Source of the DNA: FEN-1297 sp046706945 | Lineage (GTDB): Bacteria > Bacteroidota > Ignavibacteria > Ignavibacteriales > Ignavibacteriaceae | Length of the DNA: 6,100 nucleotides | Reading direction: 5' to 3' | Assembly (NCBI GenBank): GCA_046706945.1 | Contig: JBJKOY010000363.1 | Coordinates: 1-6,100, forward strand | Part shown: one piece after another, positions 1 to 4,962 of the stretch | Layout of the letters: each line of letters starts with the position of its first letter | How positions within the stretch are numbered: the stretch's first letter is position 1 | Translations under genes and position numbers: made by a program | The notes under the pieces: generated by a model | Database searches by the model: none | Seen by the model: the letters and a program-made list of their open reading frames with translations, nothing else | Told to the model about the DNA's origin: nothing

Positions 1-167
1 TCCTCCAACAGCACCCTGATATCCGAAACCGCCGGTTCGAATGCATTAGAGCTTGTTGCAGATCTTTCCGCATAACGGCCCGAACTGCAGCCGAATATAA
101 ATAACACAACAAAAAATAAAAACGGAAATATTATTAATTTAAGAACGGTATTACGATTCAACGGCAT
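1..167 (-). CDS. Lipoprotein, probable SpoIID/LytB-domain protein (N-terminus only, cut by left edge)
   Basis: Reading leftward from the ATG at 167, 55 complete codons are visible before the window ends. The protein opens with a basic n-region (Met-Pro-Leu-Asn-Arg), a long hydrophobic stretch and a lipobox-like FIFGC (Cys27). It therefore looks like a secreted lipoprotein anchored by signal peptidase II processing. A Ser/Ala-rich linker follows, then the run SDIRVLLE just before the edge. IRVLL at the start of the mature region is typical of SpoIID/LytB-domain proteins, a family that includes peptidoglycan-cleaving factors; in non-spore-formers such lipoproteins presumably act on the cell wall. 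The gene begins 13 bases after the stop of the upstream FNIII-like gene, so the two probably share a transcript. No good Shine-Dalgarno precedes it, which suggests dependence on upstream translation. The lipoprotein call is secure; the SpoIID assignment rests on one short motif. Confidence 0.6.
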   Translation of the reverse strand, partial: MPLNRNTVLKLIIFPFLFFVVLFIFGCSSGRYAERSATSSNAFEPAVSDIRVLLE

Positions 168-180
168 GTATAGGAGAGGA

Positions 181-588
181 TTAACGGAACATTGCTTTTA
201 TCATACCCCAGGTTTGCTTAATTCCAGAAATTTTAGGATTAATAGAAGATTCTTCCATGTAAGTTACTTGCTGAGTACTGGCCGACTGGACGCCGAGCCT
301 GTAAGAAAAAGTTATGTCCGAGGTTTTATATGCGCTTTGATCGGTAAAAGTGTAGGTATAACCGGCACCTTTAGGGGCAATGTTTGCGATTACATCCCAG
401 TTTGTCTGATCGGTTTTTCTTTCAATAATAAATTTGCTTACATCGCTTTCGTAGGATGTTTTCCATTCCACAACCACATTCCCGCTCGAATTGCTGTAAA
501 CATTAAATTCCGATAAATGAGCATCGGCAATAACTAATATAGTTGCGGTAAAAAAGAGAAGTCCTATTAATAACGGGGCTTTTTTCAT
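181..588 (-). CDS. Small secreted protein with one fibronectin type III-like domain
   Basis: This 135-residue protein has a clear Sec signal peptide: MKK followed by a hydrophobic core to about residue 20, with a likely signal peptidase I site after Ala-Asp-Ala (21-23). Residues 26-113 look like one FNIII-type beta-sandwich: VVVEWKTSYESDV (38-50), FIIERKTD (53-60), a W-D-V-I strand, Y-T-F-T-D (79-83) and YRLGV (96-100). The same pattern of W-x-T, E, F-x-I-E-R and YRL is common in secreted and surface proteins of Bacteroidota and relatives. A basic tail (119-135) follows; it is too short for a T9SS sorting domain. No catalytic motif is visible, so a binding or structural role outside the inner membrane is the most I can infer. 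It is first in a probable two-gene unit with the SpoIID-like lipoprotein. The start is fixed by the MKK signal peptide and the promoter just upstream. Confidence 0.75.
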   Translation of the reverse strand: MKKAPLLIGLLFFTATILVIADAHLSEFNVYSNSSGNVVVEWKTSYESDVSKFIIERKTDQTNWDVIANIAPKGAGYTYTFTDQSAYKTSDITFSYRLGVQSASTQQVTYMEESSINPKISGIKQTWGMIKAMFR

Positions 589-594
589 GCTAAA

Positions 595-623
595 AATATA
601 TTTTAATTCCCCTATAATGTCAA
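595..623 (-). promoter_or_regulatory. Strong sigma70-type promoter for the FNIII-like gene
   Basis: On the minus strand a perfect TTGACA (618-623) is followed, after 17 bases, by TATATT (595-600, five of six matches to TATAAT). The downstream element also reads TATATTTT, close to the Bacteroidota TAnnTTTG form. Only six bases separate it from the ATG at 588, so transcription should begin at or within a base or two of the start codon. It lies just downstream of the tRNA-Ala 3' end, so the protein gene need not depend on tRNA readthrough. Confidence 0.7.
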
Positions 624-637
624 GGATTTTTTTAAAT

Positions 638-713
638 TGGTGGAGCTAAGGAGGATCGAACTCCCGACCTTCTCGTTGCGAACGAGACGCTCTCCCAGCT
701 GAGCTATAGCCCC
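638..713 (-). tRNA. tRNA-Ala (anticodon CGC), CCA encoded
   Basis: A complete 76-nt cloverleaf reads on the minus strand. The acceptor stem GGGGCTA/TAGCTCC includes the G3-U70 wobble pair, the main identity element for alanyl-tRNA synthetase. The D-arm stem is GCTC/GAGC with loop AGCTGGGA. The anticodon stem is TCTCG/CGAGA with loop TTCGCAA, giving anticodon CGC for the codon GCG. The variable loop is AGGTC. The T-arm stem is GGGAG/CTCCT with loop TTCGATC. Discriminator base A73 and a genomically encoded CCA complete it. Every stem pairs, allowing one G-U in the T stem. In bacteria UGC and GGC are the usual alanine anticodons; CGC is an additional isoacceptor. No integrase or disrupted tRNA copy is adjacent, so there is no sign that it serves as an attachment site. 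Confidence 0.97.
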
Positions 714-743
714 GAATATCATTAAATTTTCATTCTTAATATA

Positions 744-773
744 ATTCTATTAACAAAATAAAAAAAGTGTAAA
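744..773 (-). promoter_or_regulatory. Possible promoter for tRNA-Ala
   Basis: On the minus strand TTTACA (768-773) and TAGAAT (744-749) are separated by 18 bases, matching the sigma70 consensus at five of six positions each. Transcription would start about 24-26 bases before the tRNA 5' end, giving a short leader for RNase P. The surroundings are very AT-rich, so chance matches are likely. Confidence 0.4.
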
Positions 774-809
774 TTTTTTAAATTGTATAAAATTTTGAAA
801 ATTATTTCC

Positions 810-938
810 CTTAGTGAAACTTTGTGATTTTAGTGTCTTATGCCATAGGCATCGCGATGCGAGTGGTGATATTGCAATTTCTATAAAATAAAAAAAATAT
901 TTACCACTAAGGCACTAAGCACACTAAGTGTCACTAAG
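810..938. repeat. Inverted pair of CTTAGTG heptamer arrays
   Basis: The left arm (810-845) and the reverse complement of the right arm (903-938) match at 25 of the first 31 positions. Each arm is four heptamers. On the right, read on the minus strand, four perfect CTTAGTG units begin at 938, 928, 919 and 911. On the left the units are CTTAGTG, CTTTGTG, TTTAGTG and a decayed CTTATGC, at 810, 820, 829 and 837. The start-to-start steps are 10, 9 and 8 bases in both arms. The 57-base spacer contains a perfect 12-base palindrome, GCATCGCGATGC (849-860). The RNA or single strand could fold into a long imperfect hairpin. Similar CTTnGTG-patterned intergenic repeats occur in many environmental bacteria as I recall; I know no established function. 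Confidence 0.8.
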
Positions 939-1032
939 AAGTATTCGGGCTGCACGTGATTGAATTTAATTTTGAATATTAGAAGAAATTAGGACACAAC
1001 TAACATTTTTTTTATTTTGGCTCGTAAAAACT

Positions 1033-1038
1033 GATAAT
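1033..1038 (+). promoter_or_regulatory. Possible -10 element for glmM
   Basis: GATAAT matches TATAAT at five of six positions and lies 20 bases before the chosen ATG, which would give a leader of roughly 14 bases that still contains the ribosome binding site. The hexamer 17 bases upstream (TTTTAT) is a poor -35 box, so this is weak. Confidence 0.25.
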
Positions 1039-1048
1039 TTCGAAAATT

Positions 1049-1054
1049 GGGAGG
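1049..1054 (+). promoter_or_regulatory. Ribosome binding site that decides the glmM start
   Basis: GGGAGG ends four bases before the ATG at 1059. A TTG at 1047 in the same frame opens a slightly longer reading frame, but it overlaps this site and has no site of its own. The next ATG (1071) is 16 bases beyond it, too far. The ATG at 1059 is therefore the best start, although the spacing is a little short. Confidence 0.75.
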
Positions 1055-1058
1055 ATTA

Positions 1059-2429
1059 ATGGGAACCTTAATGGTAAGCGTCTCCGGTATAAGAGGGATT
1101 GTAGGCGACGGACTGGACCCGGAAACCATCATCAAATATACTTCCGCTTACGCGGAATTTGTTGGAAAAGGTAAAGTTGTAATAGGACGTGATGCAAGAA
1201 TAACAGGCGAAATGGTGCAGAACCTGGTCTCCGGGACGCTGCTGGCCAACGGCATTGACGTGGCGGAGATAGGCATTTGCCCGACACCGACGGTGCAATA
1301 TACCGTAAAAAATCTGAAAGCTGCCGGCGGAATCGCGATTTCGGCCAGCCATAATCCGAATCAATGGAATGCGTTAAAACTGCTGAACGATACCGGACAG
1401 TTTATGACCCCCGACCAGAATAAACAAATGCTCCGGTTTCTGGACAAACCGGACCGCAAATACGAAACCTGGGATAAGATAGGCAAATTGACTTATTATA
1501 AGGAAGGGCTGCAGAAACACGTAGATGACGTTCTAAACCTAAAATATATTAATAGGGAAAAAATTTCTCGGCGGAAGTTCAAAGTGCTTGCGGATTGCGT
1601 TAACGGAGCCGGTGTTTATGTTATTCCCGATCTGCTTAGAAAATTCGGCTGCGAAGTGATTGAAATGAACTGCGAGAAAACGGGTATTTTCCCGCGGCTG
1701 CCCGAACCTCTTCCGGAAAATTTATCGGAAACAATGAAGGCGGTCATCGAGACAAATTCGGACCTGGGAGTTGTCGTCGATCCGGACGTCGACAGGCTGG
1801 TTTTAATTACAAATGAAGGACGGCCTTTCGGCGAGGAAAATACCATTACCCAGGCAGTTAAATTCATTTTGTCAAAAGAAAAAGGGAACATCTCGGTAAA
1901 TTTATCAACTACCAGAGCCGTAGACGATGTTGCGGAAGCGGCGGGACAGAAAGTATTCCGTTCTCCCGTAGGCGAGGCAAACGTTGTTCTGAAGATGAAA
2001 GAAGTAAATGCAGTTATCGGCGGGGAAGGTAGCGGCGGGGTTATATTCCCGGCTCTTCACTACGGGAGGGACGCTCTGGTAGGCATAGCAATTACCCTTC
2101 AGCACTTATTGGAATTCGGCGGCACGCTGGCCGAATTGAAAAGGTCTCTCCCTTCATATTTTATAGCAAAGAAGAAAATCGATCTCGGGAATGTAATGCC
2201 TGATGAAATAATTACTGCGCTTACCGATAAATACCGCCGTGAGAATATAAATACGGACGACGGCTTGAGGATTGATTTCGAAGATCATTGGGTGCATTTC
2301 AGGAAGTCGAATACGGAACCTATTATCAGAATAATTACCGAAGCCGAGGACGTAAAATCGGCGGGACAATACTCCGACAAATATTACGATGAGATAAAAA
2401 AATTGATGAAGTCCGGGGGATCAATATAA
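1059..2429 (+). CDS. glmM: Phosphoglucosamine mutase (alpha-D-phosphohexomutase family)
   Basis: The 456-residue product is full length for the family. It should interconvert glucosamine-6-phosphate and glucosamine-1-phosphate in the cytoplasm, feeding UDP-GlcNAc for peptidoglycan and surface polysaccharides. All four active-site elements are present: the phosphoserine loop SASHNP (95-100, catalytic Ser97), the metal-binding DPDVDR (241-246, Asp241/243/245), the sugar-specificity loop GEGSGG (322-327) and the phosphate-binding RKSNTEP (415-421). The N-terminus has the expected SVSGIRG (7-13). The sugar loop differs from the GEQSGH of typical bacterial GlmM and resembles the GEGNGG type seen in archaeal-like enzymes, so related hexosamine or hexose phosphates could also be substrates. 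The gene stands alone on the plus strand, and its last nine bases overlap the convergent DUF58 gene. Family membership is near certain; the exact substrate is inferred. Confidence 0.9.
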   Translation: MGTLMVSVSGIRGIVGDGLDPETIIKYTSAYAEFVGKGKVVIGRDARITGEMVQNLVSGTLLANGIDVAEIGICPTPTVQYTVKNLKAAGGIAISASHNPNQWNALKLLNDTGQFMTPDQNKQMLRFLDKPDRKYETWDKIGKLTYYKEGLQKHVDDVLNLKYINREKISRRKFKVLADCVNGAGVYVIPDLLRKFGCEVIEMNCEKTGIFPRLPEPLPENLSETMKAVIETNSDLGVVVDPDVDRLVLITNEGRPFGEENTITQAVKFILSKEKGNISVNLSTTRAVDDVAEAAGQKVFRSPVGEANVVLKMKEVNAVIGGEGSGGVIFPALHYGRDALVGIAITLQHLLEFGGTLAELKRSLPSYFIAKKKIDLGNVMPDEIITALTDKYRRENINTDDGLRIDFEDHWVHFRKSNTEPIIRIITEAEDVKSAGQYSDKYYDEIKKLMKSGGSI

Positions 2430-2436
2430 TTTTTTT
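2396..2436. terminator. Probable bidirectional terminator inside the overlapping gene ends
   Basis: ATTGAT (2402-2407) and ATCAAT (2420-2425) form a perfect six-base inverted repeat around a 12-base GC-rich loop. On the minus strand the stem is followed directly by six T residues (2401-2396). On the plus strand seven T residues follow four bases later (2430-2436). The A and T tracts could extend the stem past a small bulge. The stem is short and AT-rich, so strength is uncertain, but the placement between two convergent genes is right for a shared terminator. It lies within the coding ends of both genes. Confidence 0.5.
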
Positions 2437-3329
2437 CTTTTTTGAATGTAGCTGAACAATGCTTTGTCGAAGGGAACGGAAGTATCCAGCAAGTTATATT
2501 CAATGTTGGAATTCAGACATTCGTTCTTTATCCTGGTGATAAACTGTTCCATAGCTTGTTTGTATGCTTTCTGGATCTGGTAGGGTCTAGTTGTAATTTC
2601 GTCGCCGGATTCCATATCTTTGAATATGGCGTCGTTCCCGAAGGCAAAGCTCTTCTCTATCGGATCCAAAATCTGAAACGCAATCACCTCGTTTTTCTGG
2701 TACCTGAAATGCTTCAATGCCGAAAGAGTGAAATTAACATCGTCGAAAAAATCCGAAACGATTATTACCAGGCCGCGCCGTTTGATTTTCTCGGCGATTG
2801 CGTTCAAGCACGATGCCGTGTTTGTTTTATTTGAAGCCGGTATATCCGAAAGGGATTTTAATAATTCCTGAAGATAAGTTTTATTTGCTCTCGGCGGGTA
2901 ATATTTTTCTATTTTATCGGAATATAAAGTCAAGCCAACGGCATCCTGCTGTTTTAACATCAGGTAGCTCAAAGCCGCCGAAAGGGTTGTAGCGTACTCC
3001 AGTTTCGTTACATTGCCCTCGGAAGCATATTTCATCGAACCGCTAGTATCCAGCAGGAGATAGCTTTTTAAATTCGTCTCCTCTTCGTACTGCTTTATGA
3101 AAAATTTATCCGTTTTGCCGTAAACTTTCCAGTCTATATCCTTCGGACTGTCTCCCTGCATATAGGGCCGGTGTTCGGTAAATTCGACGCTGAAACCGTG
3201 ATAAGGACTTTTATGAAGCCCTACCATAAATCCTTCGACAACCAGCCTGGCTTTTAATTCCAGAGAATTCAGTTTGGAGATTACCGAAGGGTTTAAATAT
3301 TTTCTATAATCTAAATTTAATTCGGCCAT
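2421..3329 (-). CDS. DUF58 protein with von Willebrand factor A-type MIDAS
   Basis: This 302-residue protein has the DUF58 signature at 37-67, from GLHKSPYHG through EFTEHRPYMQGD to IDWKVYG. A VWA-like fold follows, with a complete metal site: DTSGSM (94-99, DxSxS), a threonine in KTNTASCL (168-175) and Asp193 in SDFFDD. No transmembrane helix is evident, so it is probably cytoplasmic or peripheral. DUF58 proteins usually work with a MoxR-type AAA+ ATPase and Bat proteins in envelope or stress functions, but none of those partners is in this window. The start overlaps the stop of the TPR lipoprotein gene as TAATG, with AGGA (3334-3337) four bases before the ATG, so the two are translationally coupled. 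The stop lies inside the 3' end of glmM. Family assignment is secure; the cellular role is not known from the sequence. Confidence 0.9.
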   Translation of the reverse strand: MAELNLDYRKYLNPSVISKLNSLELKARLVVEGFMVGLHKSPYHGFSVEFTEHRPYMQGDSPKDIDWKVYGKTDKFFIKQYEEETNLKSYLLLDTSGSMKYASEGNVTKLEYATTLSAALSYLMLKQQDAVGLTLYSDKIEKYYPPRANKTYLQELLKSLSDIPASNKTNTASCLNAIAEKIKRRGLVIIVSDFFDDVNFTLSALKHFRYQKNEVIAFQILDPIEKSFAFGNDAIFKDMESGDEITTRPYQIQKAYKQAMEQFITRIKNECLNSNIEYNLLDTSVPFDKALFSYIQKRKKLY

Positions 3330-3820
3330 TAAATCCTGGAAGCTTTCCGCTTTTCGAGAATTTCTGAGGGCGACATTCCCATATTATTTAGTTCCTCCCT
3401 GGCCGAAGAAGTCAACTCGTTTTCCGGGTATTTTTCCAGAAATGTTTTAAATACCTGCGTAGCCCTGGTAAAGTCGTGTATATCGTTGGCAAGAATAAAA
3501 CCGGACATAAATAATGCTTTTGGAGCCATCGGACTGTCCGGATATATCTTATTTAATTCTTCGAATAAATCCACCGCTTTTTCGAGAGATTCGTTATCGG
3601 ATATATTTTTAACCATTTTATTTTGATATAAGGTTGCAAGTCGAAACATTGCATCCGGAGCTTTTGAACTGTGGGGATACTCATCGATTAATTTCTTATA
3701 TGAGTCCACTGCCAGCGCTATATTGTTTTGTTTGATACTCTTTTCGGCAATATTCATGTAATCTATATCGCTTTTTTTACCGCAACCGGAGAGAAGAATC
3801 CCGAGGATAAAAACAAACAA
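3329..3820 (-). CDS. TPR-containing lipoprotein (BamD/YbgF-like), signal peptide interrupted by an in-frame stop
   Basis: The open frame from the TTG at 3820 gives 163 residues: a hydrophobic segment ending in the lipobox LLSGC (Cys13), then tetratricopeptide-like helices at about 20-49, 54-95 and 98-131. Each carries the A-x-x-x-Y/F-x-x-L/F and YP pattern of BamD- and YbgF-type proteins. After processing it should be a lipid-anchored periplasmic scaffold; its partner is unknown, perhaps the coupled DUF58 pathway. The start is abnormal. The signal peptide from the TTG has no basic n-region, whereas the same frame upstream reads Met-Lys-Lys-Leu-Thr (3838-3824), then TAA (3823-3821), then this TTG. 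The natural gene almost certainly began at 3838. Either one base change, such as TTA to TAA, has broken it, or ribosomes restart at the TTG, or the base is a sequence error. The rest of the frame is intact and couples to DUF58 by TAATG. Confidence 0.75.
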   Translation of the reverse strand: MFVFILGILLSGCGKKSDIDYMNIAEKSIKQNNIALAVDSYKKLIDEYPHSSKAPDAMFRLATLYQNKMVKNISDNESLEKAVDLFEELNKIYPDSPMAPKALFMSGFILANDIHDFTRATQVFKTFLEKYPENELTSSAREELNNMGMSPSEILEKRKASRI

Positions 3821-3838
3821 TTAGGTAAGTTTTTTCAT
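3821..3838 (-). other. Ancestral start and five codons of the TPR lipoprotein, ending in premature TAA
   Basis: ATG AAA AAA CTT ACC TAA reads in the same frame as the lipoprotein gene and supplies the lysines its signal peptide lacks. Joined to the downstream frame it would give a textbook lipoprotein signal: MKKLT, one residue, then LFVFILGILLSGC. A weak purine run (GTGGAAA) precedes the ATG. This fit is the evidence that the TAA is a real interruption or an error and not the natural upstream boundary. Confidence 0.75.
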
Positions 3839-3872
3839 GATTTCCACTTTTTTTATTTCTTGCCGTTAAAGT

Positions 3873-3900
3873 TATCAATTTTGGGGAGAAGTATCAATTT
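3873..3900. repeat. Nine-base direct repeat TATCAATTT at the end of purE
   Basis: TATCAATTT occurs at 3873-3881 and 3892-3900, 19 bases apart start to start, close to two helical turns. The second copy overlaps the purE stop codon. On the minus strand each copy contains TTGATA, which could act as a -35 box for the lipoprotein gene; the copy at 3872-3881 has TAAAAA 17 bases downstream. It could be an operator or a coincidence in AT-rich DNA. Confidence 0.3.
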
Positions 3901-4388
3901 AATTTGAGCTTCTCATTTTTCTTCATGGATTCCTGTTTCATTTTTTCTTTATAATCGGCCAGTTTTTTAGCGATATTTTTATCGGATGTTCCCAATATCT
4001 GAACTGCGAGCAAACCGGCATTTTTTGCGCCGTCTATCGCAACGGTGGCTACCGGAACTCCGCTCGGCATTTGCACAATGGACAAAAGAGAATCCACGCC
4101 CTGCAGAGCTTTGCTGAAAATCGGGACGCCGATCACGGGCAATGTAGTTTGTGCAGCCGTAACCCCGGGCAGATGTGCCGCCCCGCCGGCCGCCGCAATA
4201 ATTACTTTTAATCCCCTTTCCGCCGCGGTTTTCGAATAATCCCTATGCTGTTCGGGCGTGCGGTGGGCAGAAAGTATTTTTACTTCGAACGGGATTTCGA
4301 ATTCCTTCAAAATATCTTCGGCTTTCTGCATAACGCCGAGATCCGAATCGCTTCCCATTATTATTCCTACTAAAGGTTTTTCATTCAT
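3894..4388 (-). CDS. purE: N5-carboxyaminoimidazole ribonucleotide mutase, class I
   Basis: This 164-residue protein should convert N5-CAIR to CAIR in de novo purine synthesis, in the cytoplasm and normally as an octamer. The family signatures are all present: MGSDSD (11-16), the catalytic-histidine motif SAHRTP (40-45, His42), AGGAAHLPG (67-75) and the region GVDSLLSIVQMP (97-108) followed by G-VPVATVAI. AGGAAHLPG and the overall length fit class I, which works with PurK; no purK is in the window. A longer frame reaches 4442, but the ATG at 4388 is preferred because GGAG (4395-4398) lies six bases upstream and homology begins there. The last 20 residues form a Lys/Glu-rich tail beyond the conserved fold. 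The gene lies 55 bases before the lipoprotein's original ATG on the same strand and may be co-transcribed with it. Confidence 0.96.
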   Translation of the reverse strand: MNEKPLVGIIMGSDSDLGVMQKAEDILKEFEIPFEVKILSAHRTPEQHRDYSKTAAERGLKVIIAAAGGAAHLPGVTAAQTTLPVIGVPIFSKALQGVDSLLSIVQMPSGVPVATVAIDGAKNAGLLAVQILGTSDKNIAKKLADYKEKMKQESMKKNEKLKLN

Positions 4389-4394
4389 GACTTT

Positions 4395-4398
4395 CTCC
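4395..4398 (-). promoter_or_regulatory. Ribosome binding site that decides the purE start
   Basis: GGAG on the minus strand lies six bases before the ATG at 4388, good spacing. It selects this start over the upstream codon at 4442, whose 18 extra residues (rich in Lys and His) do not resemble PurE. Confidence 0.8.
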
Positions 4399-4415
4399 GT
4401 TTTTTTCTTATGATG

Positions 4416-4443
4416 TGTATAACTAAAAATTTTATTTACCAAA
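4416..4443 (-). promoter_or_regulatory. Possible purE promoter
   Basis: On the minus strand TTTG (4440-4443) is followed after 18 bases by TATACA (4416-4421), a spacing compatible with Bacteroidota-type -33/-7 promoters, though the downstream box lacks the TTTG end. Initiation would leave a leader of about 20 bases holding the ribosome binding site. Confidence 0.3.
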
Positions 4444-4490
4444 TTAATAAATATTTAAATTACTTCTTTTGAGTTATCTCATTATTATAA

Positions 4491-4860
4491 AAATAAGGTA
4501 ATAAGGTAATTGATGCGGGAGTTGCGGTATGTTACTAAGGTTAAGTACTAAAGTTCGTTGCTAAGGTTTATTTTTAATTCTAATTAATCAAACAAGTTGA
4601 CCGCCTTATATAAAATTCTTTAAAAACAAGCCGCTAATTACTCTAATTAACGCGAATTGTTTTAATAATATAATAATTTAATTAGTGAATTCGCGGCTAT
4701 ATTGACTTTTTATCAACATGCGGTCAACTTGTGTTAATTACTTACTCAACTTTTTAATAGCAACTTCCGCCGATTAATAATTAAAAAAGTTTCAAATCCA
4801 TAAAATTTTAACCTTAGTAACAATTAACATGCAAGCAAAAAATACATTATTACCTTATTT
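4491..4860. repeat. Large nested inverted-repeat structure of about 370 bases
   Basis: Several separated arms pair across one centre near 4660-4676. AAATAAGGTAATA (4491-4503) pairs with 4848-4860, 13 of 13. GTTACTAAGGTTAA (4531-4544) pairs with 4808-4821, 14 of 14. GTTGCTA (4557-4563) pairs with 4758-4764, 7 of 7. ACAAGTTGACCGC (4592-4604) pairs with 4720-4732, 13 of 13, with imperfect TAATTAA continuation outward. AGCCGC and following bases (4629-4650) pair imperfectly with 4678-4698. An alternative inner stem, CGCGAATT (4651-4658) with 4688-4695, competes with the last one. All arms keep the same order, so the region could fold as one long interrupted hairpin, as a miniature element or a structured RNA would. 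The left end also has ATAAGGTA twice in tandem (4493-4508). No transposase is nearby. Confidence 0.75.
4531..4568. repeat. Three 12-base units at 13-base spacing
   Basis: GTTACTAAGGTT (4531), AGTACTAAAGTT (4544) and GTTGCTAAGGTT (4557) repeat at exactly 13-base steps. The shared core is CTAAnGTT. Reverse-complemented, the core contains CTTAG, as in the heptamer arrays at 810-938. The first and third units also take part in arms of the nested dyad. Confidence 0.7.
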
Positions 4861-4962
4861 ATTATTAAAAAGTATTAGAAAACCTAACCGCAATACTCCG
4901 GGGATTTACGTCTGTTTTTTTTAGGAATAAATTTTTTTAATTTTCGATGTTGTATGACTATT

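Larger units (their letters stand above)
714..1058. other. Gene-free region between tRNA-Ala and glmM
   Basis: These 345 bases separate the divergent tRNA-Ala and glmM genes. I find no credible coding sequence on either strand. The tRNA side holds the probable tRNA promoter, the middle holds the inverted heptamer arrays (810-938), and the glmM side holds a weak promoter candidate and the glmM ribosome binding site. The stretch 939-1020 shows nothing I can name. Confidence 0.7.

Noticed and set aside
166..516. Plus-strand open frame opposite the FNIII-like gene
   Set aside because: It is antisense to a gene with a clear signal peptide, promoter and domain, and its translation shows no recognisable domain and no ribosome binding site.
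638..713. tRNA used as an integration site for a mobile element
   Set aside because: No integrase, no partial tRNA duplicate and no foreign gene content is visible on either side.
4389..4490. Purine riboswitch ahead of purE
   Set aside because: The conserved purine-aptamer junction sequences are absent and the probable leader is only about 20 bases.
4585..4740. Possible integron attC-like site (inverted arms near AAAC and GTTAATT)
   Set aside because: The outer heptamers each miss the RYYYAAC/GTTRRRY consensus, no integrase or cassette gene is present, and both flanking genes are core genes.
4517..4899. Additional arm GGGAGTTGCGGTA (4517-4529) with ACCGCAATACTCC (4887-4899)
   Set aside because: The match is imperfect and its order crosses the outer arm of the nested dyad, so it cannot pair in the same fold; probably chance.
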